Positions 34,906 to 42,953 of a stretch of 64,000 nucleotides of DNA are shown here, piece by piece; the stretch's first letter is position 1, and each line of letters starts with the position of its first letter. Origin of the DNA: Paenibacillus gyeongsangnamensis (lineage in GTDB: Bacteria; Bacillota; Bacilli; Paenibacillales; NBRC-103111); contig NZ_JAQAGZ010000011.1 in the NCBI RefSeq assembly GCF_027533625.1, positions 124,001-188,000 of the forward strand, in the 5' to 3' direction. The notes under the pieces were generated by a model that was not told where the DNA came from, did no database searches, and worked only from the letters and a program-made list of their open reading frames with translations. The position numbers and the translations under genes are program-made.

Positions 34906-36336
34906 TTAACCTTCGATTTTCTGTACGGTTTCCAAAAGCGTTGTATCGCTCCCTACATTACCCGGAAATACGATATAAGGAATTCCTGAGAATTTGGCCT
35001 CTTCACCCGTGAGCCAAACCGGTATACCGGGCGCAGCCTGTCCGATGACTCTTGCTTTGCGAATGCCGAGTCCTTTAGTGGCGACATCGCTGGAGGTAAT
35101 TCCTCCTTTTGCAATGATGAATTTAGGTACAATATTCAAGGAGTTCACGATTTTCACCAGCGATTCCGATACGGTTTGGCTGATGTTTAAATTTCCATCC
35201 GAGCTTTCGACGGCAACGAGCTTGCGGCTGCTGAATACAACCACATTCTGCCCTCTCGTAAGCCTCTCATTGACTTCGGAAATGAGCCGCGTCGTTTCAC
35301 CCGATTGCTCAGCCGGATTCAAAATCTTATTCACATCCATCTCGAGCGAAAAGATATCCGTACCCGCAAGCAATTGCTCCAGTTGGCGCGTTGTCTTTTG
35401 CACATGAGAGCCGACGACCACAAGCCCTCCGTGCGATTCTTGCCCTTTAGCTACAAGCTTCTCTTTTGGCAAAATGTCCTGATCTGCGATGCCGCCATAC
35501 GTTTTCACAAAAGAGGCTGCCGTGCGATAAATGAACTTCTTGCCCTTATTCTCGGCTTGCAATAGTGCATACGAAAGGACATCCAAATCCGCGTAAGATA
35601 AACAATCCACGATGACAGGAACATTCCCTTTAACCTGTAACAGTATTTCTTCCACTGCATCCGGTCCGCGGCGCACCTGGTCCAGCGTAACGACCACGCA
35701 GTCTTCCGGCTGGATTCGTCCATTCGTTTTTTCCGTAACCCACTGCGTTAAATCGCTGTGTTCATAGCCGAACACTTTATCTTTCGCAAATTCCGTCTGG
35801 TGGACGGGAAGCAGCGTGTCGCCCTCTTTGATGTAATGGGTACTCTGATAAGTCATACGGCCTGCTTCAAAAAAAGCCGGAATGATCAAATGCCCGTCAT
35901 ATTCAAGTCCGGTCAGTCTGCGAATTTCATCCGTTAGCGTATCGATTTCCAGGGGGTAATACCCGCGGAGTGTAGAATCCCCTCTACTGACGAAGACGAA
36001 GTCGATTCCCGTTTCACTGGCAACAGCCTGAACATTCCGGGCGATTTCAAGGTTAATACGCTCCGCCTCGGCCGCTTGATAAGCGCGTGTGTTGGTTAAA
36101 ATATAGAAAACCGCCTCCGGTTTATTGAGAGCTTCCTGCAATAATTCCTTATCCCACTGCGTTAACACGTCGATGTCGTGGACCGTTTGAACGCCTGTTG
36201 GATCATCGTCCAGCACAATAATCTTTTTGCCGCCGGATTGATGGATTTGCTTTATTTGCTCACGAAGATTGCTGGCTTTCCACTCGGGCGGCAGTTGAGA
36301 TTCTAAAGAAGAGAAACTCATTGTGCTCGTACTCAT
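34906..36336 (-). CDS. Four-carbon acid sugar kinase family protein (DUF1537)
   Basis: 476 residues. DUF1537 proteins phosphorylate 3- or 4-carbon acid sugars such as 3-oxo-tetronate and threonate. The N-terminal substrate domain has IIVLDDDPTGVQTVHD (residues ~36-51) and VFVSRGDSTLRGYYPLE; the C-terminal nucleotide domain has FIIAKGGITSSDVATKGLG and the glycine-rich end VFPGNVGSD. GGAGGG precedes the ATG, three bases after the dehydrogenase stop. Intact, although its downstream aldolase and permease are destroyed. Confidence 0.92.
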   Translation of the reverse strand: MSTSTMSFSSLESQLPPEWKASNLREQIKQIHQSGGKKIIVLDDDPTGVQTVHDIDVLTQWDKELLQEALNKPEAVFYILTNTRAYQAAEAERINLEIARNVQAVASETGIDFVFVSRGDSTLRGYYPLEIDTLTDEIRRLTGLEYDGHLIIPAFFEAGRMTYQSTHYIKEGDTLLPVHQTEFAKDKVFGYEHSDLTQWVTEKTNGRIQPEDCVVVTLDQVRRGPDAVEEILLQVKGNVPVIVDCLSYADLDVLSYALLQAENKGKKFIYRTAASFVKTYGGIADQDILPKEKLVAKGQESHGGLVVVGSHVQKTTRQLEQLLAGTDIFSLEMDVNKILNPAEQSGETTRLISEVNERLTRGQNVVVFSSRKLVAVESSDGNLNISQTVSESLVKIVNSLNIVPKFIIAKGGITSSDVATKGLGIRKARVIGQAAPGIPVWLTGEEAKFSGIPYIVFPGNVGSDTTLLETVQKIEG

Positions 36337-36339
36337 GAA

Positions 36340-37233
36340 TTACGCCCTCCTTACTTCAACGTGTGCGAGTTTTTCATAGTATTGAACAATCCCGCAATGA
36401 TCATCACTCGCCTTGCCGTCTGCCTTCAATGCATGGAAAATCTCCAGAAGCTGGCTGGACAACGGCAGCGGAACGCCGATTTCATGCGCTGTTTCCATCA
36501 CATTCGTTAAGTCCTTAAGGTTAATATCGATTCTGCCCCCGGCGACGAAATTTCGGTCGAGAATCAATGGCACCTTCGCATCAAGTACTGTACTTCCAGC
36601 AAGTCCGCCTCTTATGGCCTGATACATTTTATCGATATCGATTCCGGCTTTTGCAGCGAGTACAAGCGCTTCCGACATAGCGGCGATATTGAGATTAACG
36701 ATAATTTGATTGGCTAGTTTGGCTGTAGAGCCGCAGCCGTTGCCGCCCACTAAAGTTACAGCGCTTCCCATGCTAAGAAGAACAGCTTTAACGCTTTCAA
36801 AAGCTTCTTCCTTACCGCCCACCATAATAGCCAATGTACCGTCAACCGCTTTCGGTTCTCCTCCGCTTACCGGAGCGTCCAGCATATTGACCCCTTGTTT
36901 CGCCAGCTCGCGGGCAATTTCTTGAGAAATTACAGGTGAGATCGAACTCATATCAATCACGACCGATCCTTCTTTAGCGCCCATCGCAATTCCGTTTTCC
37001 CCAAAAATAACACCTTTCACGATATTTGCGTTCGGGAGCATGGTGATGATGATATCGCTATGCTGCGCAGCTTCTTGAGGAGATGCGGCGGCAACAGCGC
37101 CGGACTTAACAACTTGCTCTATTGCTTCTTTATTTAAATCGAATACGGTTACATGATATCCGGCTTTCAAAAGATTGATCGACATGGGTTTCCCCATGAT
37201 GCCTAAGCCTACAAAGCCAATTTTTTTACTCAT
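36340..37233 (-). CDS. NAD(P)-dependent 3-hydroxyacid dehydrogenase, GarR/LtnD-like
   Basis: 297 residues of the beta-hydroxyacid dehydrogenase family. N-terminal Rossmann motif GFVGLGIMGKPMSINLL; substrate loop DAPVSGGEPKAVDGTLAIMVGG; catalytic Lys in the GSTAKLANQIIVNLN helix (about Lys170). Homologues are tartronate semialdehyde reductases or L-threonate dehydrogenases; next to a DUF1537 kinase the second role is likelier. First gene of the minus-strand acid-sugar operon; GGAGGG before the ATG. A palindrome at 37282-37291 in its promoter region probably binds the divergent GntR regulator. Confidence 0.92.
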   Translation of the reverse strand: MSKKIGFVGLGIMGKPMSINLLKAGYHVTVFDLNKEAIEQVVKSGAVAAASPQEAAQHSDIIITMLPNANIVKGVIFGENGIAMGAKEGSVVIDMSSISPVISQEIARELAKQGVNMLDAPVSGGEPKAVDGTLAIMVGGKEEAFESVKAVLLSMGSAVTLVGGNGCGSTAKLANQIIVNLNIAAMSEALVLAAKAGIDIDKMYQAIRGGLAGSTVLDAKVPLILDRNFVAGGRIDINLKDLTNVMETAHEIGVPLPLSSQLLEIFHALKADGKASDDHCGIVQYYEKLAHVEVRRA

Positions 37234-37281
37234 TCTATTCCCTCCTGTTACGGTTTCGAAATGTATTCAATATTATATTTT

Positions 37282-37291
37282 TTGTATACAA
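37282..37291. promoter_or_regulatory. TTGTATACAA palindrome, probable GntR-family operator
   Basis: Perfect 10-bp palindrome flanked by A/T on both sides, 49 bases before the dehydrogenase start and in the gap to the divergent FCD-type GntR gene. The half-site TNGT is the usual contact of this family. Confidence 0.55.
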
Positions 37292-37419
37292 TTTAATTTA
37301 TTTCGGATACGTTTTATAATATTCTCATTTCAATTAAAGTTCCAGTCTATACTTTTTTAAAAAAATACTTTATAATAACTTATTTAGTTAAGATCTCGGA
37401 TTACAAAGAGGTGGATCAT

Positions 37420-38040
37420 TTGCCCAAGAATACTGATAAATCTCGCCACGCTTACCACCAATCCTATGAAATTATTCGCGATATGATCTTGCAAGGCGAC
37501 ATTCCTCGCGGCACCAAAATTGTTGAGGAAAAGCTCGCCGCCGAATTAGGCGTCAGCCGGACACCAATACGTGAATCGATCCGTAAACTGGAGCAAGAAG
37601 GACTTATCGCAGGCAAAATGGTCATCAACCCGACAGAAAAGGATTTGAGAAATACATTTCAGGTTCGTATGCTGTTAGAAGGTCACGCATCTAGATGTGC
37701 AGCGACCTACCTGCCCGAAAGCGAGCTTGAATCATTGCTTGAATGTGTCAGAATTGGCCGAACCGGGGAAATCGAAGAAATTATGCAAGCCAATGAGAAA
37801 TTCCACGAGATCATCGTGCAGGCAAGCAATAACTCGTTTATGATTGATATCATTGATCGTATGCATTCCATCATTTACCTTTTTCGCCGTACCGTTGTCT
37901 ACTACAACCGCCCAGGCTTAATTGATGAACACGAGCAGATCTATGAGACCATCAAAGCGAGAGACGGCGACCAAGCGGAAGTTCTTATGAAACAACATTT
38001 GCAGGCGGATTTAGATTTTTGCTTGCATTTAATTTGCTGA
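37420..38040 (+). CDS. GntR-family regulator with FCD ligand domain
   Basis: About 206 residues. N-terminal winged helix (residues ~10-75: LQGDIPRGTKIVEEKLAAELGVSRTPIRESIRKLEQEGLI) and all-helical FCD domain (~80-205) with the Asp/His metal and ligand pocket of the FadR branch. TTG 37420 is 5 bases after AAGAGGTGG; the GTG at 37411 lies inside that site. Divergent from the dehydrogenase/kinase genes, which it most likely represses until an acid sugar or its derivative binds. Confidence 0.88.
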   Translation: MPKNTDKSRHAYHQSYEIIRDMILQGDIPRGTKIVEEKLAAELGVSRTPIRESIRKLEQEGLIAGKMVINPTEKDLRNTFQVRMLLEGHASRCAATYLPESELESLLECVRIGRTGEIEEIMQANEKFHEIIVQASNNSFMIDIIDRMHSIIYLFRRTVVYYNRPGLIDEHEQIYETIKARDGDQAEVLMKQHLQADLDFCLHLIC

Positions 38041-38070
38041 TGGGGCATTATGAATCAAAAATGGCAATCA

Positions 38071-38117
38071 AAAAAAGGCTCTTCGATGTGAATGCGATAC
38101 ATTGAAAAGCCTTTTTT
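38071..38117 (+). terminator. Terminator of the GntR gene
   Basis: AAAAAAGGCT / AGCCTTTTTT arms around a 27-base loop in which TTC and GAA extend the stem; ends in a T run 30 bases after the stop. Confidence 0.7.
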
Positions 38118-38211
38118 ACCTACCTTAGGGTTTGCTTTATTCCAATTTGAAGAACATATACAAATGCCTCGCTAAGTTTATCCCAATTCCTGGTAATTCC
38201 TATATTCTATC

Positions 38212-38352
38212 CTACTGCATGTCAGGGATTTCCGGCACATCCGGATGTTCACGGTCTTTGACACAATTTGAACATACATGCAAATGATCCTTCGAAAGGT
38301 TGGCTTCGGCAGCCTCTTCCCGATTTCCGCATACTTCACAGATAAGGGGCAT
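38212..38352 (-). CDS. 46-residue zinc-ribbon protein
   Basis: Small cytoplasmic protein read on the minus strand from ATG 38352 (MPLICEVCGNREEAAEANLS) with GGAGG 8 bases upstream. Two knuckles CEVC and CSNC are 26 residues apart, a rubredoxin/zinc-ribbon arrangement. It overlaps the end of the HMA-like gene by 17 bases and is the last gene of the formate dehydrogenase unit, so it may assist metal or cluster handling there. No named family is claimed. Confidence 0.7.
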   Translation of the reverse strand: MPLICEVCGNREEAAEANLSKDHLHVCSNCVKDREHPDVPEIPDMQ

Positions 38353-38644
38353 TCTTTATTCCTCCTGAATCCTTTTCTAGCTGCCAGTCATGCAAGCTAT
38401 GGCTTTGCAAATCATCCTGTAATGAGATAGGATATCCTGACTCTACAACGGCTTCCAGACAATCCTTATAAGAAGCTGCAGACTCATCATACGAGAATTT
38501 TACTTCTTTTCGGTTGAGGTTAACCTCCACCTCTTTCACACCCCATATTTCACGCAGGGCATGGCTCACCTTATCGGCATCGCTTTGTCTGGTCAATCCT
38601 TGGACAATCATCATTTTTGTAATCAAGTCAACAGCCCCTTCCAA
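38336..38644 (-). CDS. HMA-like domain protein lacking the CxxC metal site
   Basis: Up to 102 residues. The core (MMIVQGLTRQSDADKVSHAL ... VKEVEVNLNRKEVKFSYDES) follows the babbab fold of CopZ-type metallochaperones, but the metal loop reads GLTRQSDADK, with no cysteine, so it should not carry copper. The start is uncertain: ATG 38644, TTG 38626 or ATG 38614. Lies between DUF1641 and the zinc-ribbon gene in the formate dehydrogenase operon, suggesting an assembly or binding role. Confidence 0.7.
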   Translation of the reverse strand: MEGAVDLITKMMIVQGLTRQSDADKVSHALREIWGVKEVEVNLNRKEVKFSYDESAASYKDCLEAVVESGYPISLQDDLQSHSLHDWQLEKDSGGIKNAPYL

Positions 38645-38646
38645 CC

Positions 38647-39132
38647 TTAATGGGTTTTGCGCAGACCTTGTCCCATACCCTTCAAAAAGTTCATCATCAT
38701 CGACAAAGATGCAAGCATTTCAGGTTGGCGTAATGATTTTGCCATTGCCCATATTCCTGGCTGTTTATGGTCTCGATCCGGATCCGCGGCGAGCTCAACC
38801 CCTTTTGATACCCCGTTCAGTAGGGTTTGAAGCTTTGCAGGTTCGATTGAAGCCAGAAATTCTACAGCGCCCATCCCATTCTTTATAATCCGATGAGCTC
38901 CCGGCTTATTCATTTGGTCAAGGCCGATGAGAACAATTTGTTTTTTATTCTTCAATAGGGCTTGCGCCGCTTCTAAGAGCCCGAACTGATGCATTTCGCT
39001 CAGAATATCAAGGAATGCAAGGAGCGGTTCCTTATGACGCCTAGCCGCTTGCAGCAGCTCCTCAATCGATTGTTTTTCCTCATCCACTTCGCTAGCTATT
39101 TTCTTCTCAATGCCCGTAATCGCCGTCGCCAA
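38647..39132 (-). CDS. DUF1641 protein (YrhD-like), formate dehydrogenase partner
   Basis: 161 residues from TTG 39132 (GGGAGG 7 bases upstream); the start lies inside the last 26 bases of fdhA, so the two are coupled. The C-terminal DUF1641 part (GVSKGVELA ... LRQPEMLASLSMMMNFLKGMGQGL) is typical; the family is found beside FdhA-type formate dehydrogenases of Bacillales as with B. subtilis YrhD and YrhE. Soluble and helical; precise role unknown. A paralogue is at 48593-49075. Confidence 0.87.
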   Translation of the reverse strand: MATAITGIEKKIASEVDEEKQSIEELLQAARRHKEPLLAFLDILSEMHQFGLLEAAQALLKNKKQIVLIGLDQMNKPGAHRIIKNGMGAVEFLASIEPAKLQTLLNGVSKGVELAADPDRDHKQPGIWAMAKSLRQPEMLASLSMMMNFLKGMGQGLRKTH

Positions 39133-42085
39133 TGCTATCCCTCCCTTGAATTGTTTCCGCAATCGGTATATAGTCGGCCCGCTTCCATTTGTCTTCCACT
39201 TTAACGCCAAGCTGAGGTACTCGATTGCCGAAGCGATGATTCACGCGCGGGAGCGGCCGCTCTCCCTTTGGTTCCAAGATGTCCATTTTCACTCCCATCT
39301 CTTTGTAGCTTGGAGTATGAGTGATACGGTCATGATAGCTGCTCGTTAAATAGTTCACTGCTGAATCTCCCTCTGCTGAGTTCATCGTCAAATATAATTC
39401 GTTCCCTTTTACACGGTCCGTCACTTCTACGCGCACTTTTACATGACCATAAGGTGAAGTCAGTCGTACCAGCGCCCCGCTTTGAATCCCTCGCTCTTCA
39501 GCTAGCTCAGGGGATACTTCAAGCCATTCTCTAGGAACCTTGTGTGAAATGCCCTCGGATTTATATGTCATATTGCCTTCGTGGAAATGCTCAAGCAGCC
39601 TGCCGTTATTTAAATGCAAATCGAAATCAACTCCTGCTTCATAAGGCGGTGTCCATGCAACAGGAAACAATTTGGCCTTCCCGCTTGGAAAGCCGAATTT
39701 TTTAGTGAATAGCAAAGGTGTATCTTGCCCATTAGGGGCAACGGGCCAGACCAAGCTGTTCCATGCTTCCAGCCGTTCATAGCTAACACCCGCGAAAATG
39801 GGCGCCAGGCTCGCAGCTTCAGCCATAATGTCACCCGGTTGCTTGTAGCTCCAACCCGCACCAAGGCGATTCGCAAGCTCTTGAAATATGACCCAATCCG
39901 GCTTTGAATCCCCCAATGGCTCAAATACTTGGTAAAACCGCTGGATGCGACGTTCTGTGTTTGTGTAGGTCCCTTCTTTCTCAAGACTTGGCGACGCCGG
40001 CAGCACAACATCCGCAAACTGCGCTGTTTTGGAGAAGAAGATATCTTGTACGACAAAAAAATCAAGTTGATTAAAAGCAGCGTGTACATGATTTACATTC
40101 GAATCGACAAGAGCCATATCTTCCCCGAACAAATACATGGCTTTTAATTTGCCCTCATGGATGGCCTCCACCATTTGATGATTGTTCAGCCCCGGCTTCT
40201 CCGGAAGCTTGACGCCCCACGCTTTCTCGTACCTGTTCCGAACGCTTTCCGACTGTACGGCTTCATAGCCGGGAAACCAAGCGGGCATCGTTCCGAAATC
40301 GCAAGCACCTTGTACATTGTTATGCCCTCTGAGCGGGTAAGCTCCTGTACCGGGACGACCGAAGTTCCCGGTAATCAGCAATAAATTGCATATTGCGGTA
40401 CTAGTATCCGTTGCCCCGGTATGCTGAGTAACCCCCATAGCCCATAAGGCACAAACCGACTTAGACGTATGAATCATGGTCGCTATTTGAATGATATCTT
40501 CTTGTGTGAAGCCTGTATATTCAGCTGCATAAGCAAGCGTGTACTTTTGTAAGGATTGAATGTAAGCTTCTACTCCCTCGACACGAGCTTCAAGAAATGC
40601 TTTGTCTTCCCAGCCTTGGTCAAGAATGTATTTGGTTACGGCAGACAGCCAAATCAAGTCTGTCCCCGGCTTCGGGCGCAGGAACAGATCCGCTCTCTCG
40701 GCCAATTCGTGCTTTCGCAGATCGATCACGATCAATTTTTGACCGTGAAGCTTGTGTGCGCGCTTCACTCTTGTCGCTAATACCGGATGGGATTCAGCAG
40801 GGTTGGCGCCAATGACCATGACCAATTCCGAGCCGGCAATATCGCGGATCGTCCCGGAATCTCCACCGATTCCAACCGTACGCAGCAGCCCAGCCGTAGC
40901 AGGCGATTGGCAATAACGCGAACAGTTATCTACATTGTTTGTTCCCATTACGGCACGCGCAAACTTTTGAAAAAGGAAATTTTCCTCGTTGCTGCACTTG
41001 GAAGATGCGATATAGCCGATCGAATCCGGGCCATGGGTTTCTTTAATTGCACCAAGCTTGTCCGCGATCAGAGTAAGTGCTTCATCCCAGGTCGATTCGA
41101 TGAACTTGTCACCTTGACGAATCAACGGTTTGGTTAATCGTTCTTTGCTGTTAACAAAATCCCATCCGAACTTCCCCTTTACGCAAGTGGATATGCCGTT
41201 AACAGGCGCTTTCTCATCCGGTTGAATTCGAAGAATTTCCCGACCCTTCGTCCATACCTCAAAGCTGCAGCCCACTCCGCAATAGGTACAAACCGTCTTT
41301 GTCCGCTTAATGCGGGAGGTCCGCATAGCCGCCTCCACTTCTGAAATGGCAAATATCTCTTGATAACCAGGCTCCACTTCCTTGGTTAGGTCAATCATCG
41401 GCATTAATACTTCATTCGGAATACCGGTTAAGAAACCCGCTTCACCCAGCATCGTCTTTTCCATTAATGCGTTACAAGGACAAACGTTGACACAATGTCC
41501 GCACGAAACGCAAGATGACTCATCAATGGGTACTCCATTGTCCCACAATACTCTGGGCCTGTCTAAACTCCAGTCGATCGTTAACGTTTCATTGACCTGC
41601 AGATCCTGACAAGCCTCTACACACCGACCGCACAAAATACATTGATCAGGCTCATAACGGTAAAACGGATGGGTGTTGTCCGGAGGATAGGGCTTCGGTT
41701 TAAATTCATACTTTTGATGCTCTACCTGTAAATATTCCGCCGTGTTGTGCAGGGTACAATTTCCGTTATTGTTATCGCAAACGGTACAATAGAGCTCATG
41801 ATTTTCGAGGATTCGCTGCATGGCCTCCATTTGTGCTGCCTTGGCTTTCACAGACAGACTATTGACTGTCATTCCCGGTGTAACCTCTGTGGCGCAGGAA
41901 CGTCTTAATTCACCGTTAACCTCAACTATACAGGTATCGCAGGATTGGATGGAGCCTAGGTTGGAATGGTAACAAATGTGGGGAATGTAGTAACCATGAG
42001 ACTCTGCAGCCTGCAATATCGTTTGGTTGGATTGACATTCGAACTCGTTACCGTCGATATGTATTGAAACAATACTGTCCTTCAT
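39107..42085 (-). CDS. fdhA: Formate dehydrogenase alpha subunit, molybdopterin enzyme (YrhE/FdhA-type)
   Basis: 992 residues, full length. In order: NuoG-like [2Fe-2S] ferredoxin domain (residues 1-80, Cys cluster at ~37-67), His/Cys cluster, two [4Fe-4S] sites (CILCGRCVEAC, SCVSCGHCVNVCP), the catalytic-domain [4Fe-4S] (CTYCGVGCSFEVW) and Mo-bisMGD domains. The Mo ligand is a cysteine in NNVDNCSRYCQSP, where E. coli FdhH has selenocysteine, so no selenium is needed. It oxidises formate to CO2 and probably passes electrons to NAD or quinone. First gene of a unit with DUF1641, HMA-like and zinc-ribbon proteins. Confidence 0.95.
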   Translation of the reverse strand: MKDSIVSIHIDGNEFECQSNQTILQAAESHGYYIPHICYHSNLGSIQSCDTCIVEVNGELRRSCATEVTPGMTVNSLSVKAKAAQMEAMQRILENHELYCTVCDNNNGNCTLHNTAEYLQVEHQKYEFKPKPYPPDNTHPFYRYEPDQCILCGRCVEACQDLQVNETLTIDWSLDRPRVLWDNGVPIDESSCVSCGHCVNVCPCNALMEKTMLGEAGFLTGIPNEVLMPMIDLTKEVEPGYQEIFAISEVEAAMRTSRIKRTKTVCTYCGVGCSFEVWTKGREILRIQPDEKAPVNGISTCVKGKFGWDFVNSKERLTKPLIRQGDKFIESTWDEALTLIADKLGAIKETHGPDSIGYIASSKCSNEENFLFQKFARAVMGTNNVDNCSRYCQSPATAGLLRTVGIGGDSGTIRDIAGSELVMVIGANPAESHPVLATRVKRAHKLHGQKLIVIDLRKHELAERADLFLRPKPGTDLIWLSAVTKYILDQGWEDKAFLEARVEGVEAYIQSLQKYTLAYAAEYTGFTQEDIIQIATMIHTSKSVCALWAMGVTQHTGATDTSTAICNLLLITGNFGRPGTGAYPLRGHNNVQGACDFGTMPAWFPGYEAVQSESVRNRYEKAWGVKLPEKPGLNNHQMVEAIHEGKLKAMYLFGEDMALVDSNVNHVHAAFNQLDFFVVQDIFFSKTAQFADVVLPASPSLEKEGTYTNTERRIQRFYQVFEPLGDSKPDWVIFQELANRLGAGWSYKQPGDIMAEAASLAPIFAGVSYERLEAWNSLVWPVAPNGQDTPLLFTKKFGFPSGKAKLFPVAWTPPYEAGVDFDLHLNNGRLLEHFHEGNMTYKSEGISHKVPREWLEVSPELAEERGIQSGALVRLTSPYGHVKVRVEVTDRVKGNELYLTMNSAEGDSAVNYLTSSYHDRITHTPSYKEMGVKMDILEPKGERPLPRVNHRFGNRVPQLGVKVEDKWKRADYIPIAETIQGRDSIGDGDYGH

Positions 42086-42171
42086 AATTCACCCGCCTGA
42101 ATTGTCCATATTTTAATATCATTTGGGATTATTTTGTGAAGATGACAAAAAATCATACTATAACATAAAAA

Positions 42172-42204
42172 GTGACTAGAAGGTCCGCCGGACCTTCTAG
42201 TCAC
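42172..42204 (-). terminator. Terminator of the DUF2294 gene
   Basis: Perfect 15-bp stem GTGACTAGAAGGTCC / GGACCTTCTAGTCAC, 3-base loop, followed on the minus strand by TTTTTATG. It separates DUF2294 from fdhA transcription, so fdhA needs its own promoter in 42086-42171. Confidence 0.88.
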
Positions 42205-42271
42205 ACATACTAAGCGGCTTATGATTATTATCGTCAAACTCTTTCGCAGTTCAAATGAACACGGCTCTCTC

Positions 42272-42616
42272 CTAGTCCGTAATTTTATCCTCAAAAATAA
42301 AAACGGAAATGGCCACATCTTCTTCAATTTTAATATCCGAAAATAGATGTACCAGCTTGGAGTTCATATAGTCCTCCAGCTCCTTCTTAAATTGCGAAGG
42401 ATAAATCTTTTGTACCATTTTGGTTCGTGCAGCGTGCACCATCTGCTTACCTTCCGCCTCTTGGGCAATAAACTTTTCAGTAGGCGTTAAATTCCCGTGA
42501 AGCATACTGATTGCCATATTATTTACGAAAGTGGTATGAATTCGTTCAGGACCTTTCCCGAACAAATCTTTCCGAACTTTTCTAATGATTTCATTAAATC
42601 CTGCTTCCTTTCTCAT
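42272..42616 (-). CDS. DUF2294 protein
   Basis: 114 residues from ATG 42616 (MRKEAGFNEIIRKVRKDLFG) with GGAGAG 9 bases upstream; the frame could be extended to 42679 but without a ribosome site. Conserved family stretches GKGPERIHTTFVNNMAISML and KLVHLFSDIKIEEDVAISVF are intact. The family often accompanies formate dehydrogenase genes in Bacillales; function unknown. Confidence 0.85.
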   Translation of the reverse strand: MRKEAGFNEIIRKVRKDLFGKGPERIHTTFVNNMAISMLHGNLTPTEKFIAQEAEGKQMVHAARTKMVQKIYPSQFKKELEDYMNSKLVHLFSDIKIEEDVAISVFIFEDKITD

Positions 42617-42790
42617 TATACACCGCTCTCCTAAAAATTGACTGGAATACTCATTTATCATACTAAAAATTGAATCCATTACAAGTACGCAGATACGTCA
42701 TTTACTTCGTCAGAAGAATGAACTTCATAATAATTGGAATTCTAATCTAAGATAAATTCTGATTTACCCATCAATGGACGTATACAGCAG

Positions 42791-42904
42791 GTGATCCCTA
42801 TAGATAAATACAGAAAGCAAGAAAAATGGTTAACCCGGCTCTGTATTCTTGTCGCTCTAGTCATGCTTTTATCCTGGATCCGACAGATGCTCGCAACATT
42901 GTAG
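42791..42904 (+). CDS. Possible 37-residue single-helix membrane peptide before the bd oxidase
   Basis: GTG start at 42791 (MIPIDKYRKQEKWLTRLC), then one hydrophobic helix (ILVALVMLLSW) and a short basic tail. Positive-inside charge suggests N-terminus in the cytoplasm. It ends 49 bases before cydA on the same strand. The ribosome site is weak, so it may be a remnant rather than a subunit; nothing similar is recalled with certainty. Confidence 0.35.
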   Translation: MIPIDKYRKQEKWLTRLCILVALVMLLSWIRQMLATL

Positions 42905-42953
42905 TTGCTGCTTTCCCAAGTCAGTTTCAAACTGAAAAGGAGTTCGATATCAT

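Noticed and set aside
39107..42085. Possible selenocysteine formate dehydrogenase
   Set aside because: The Mo-ligand position is a cysteine codon and no in-frame TGA or SECIS-like element is present.
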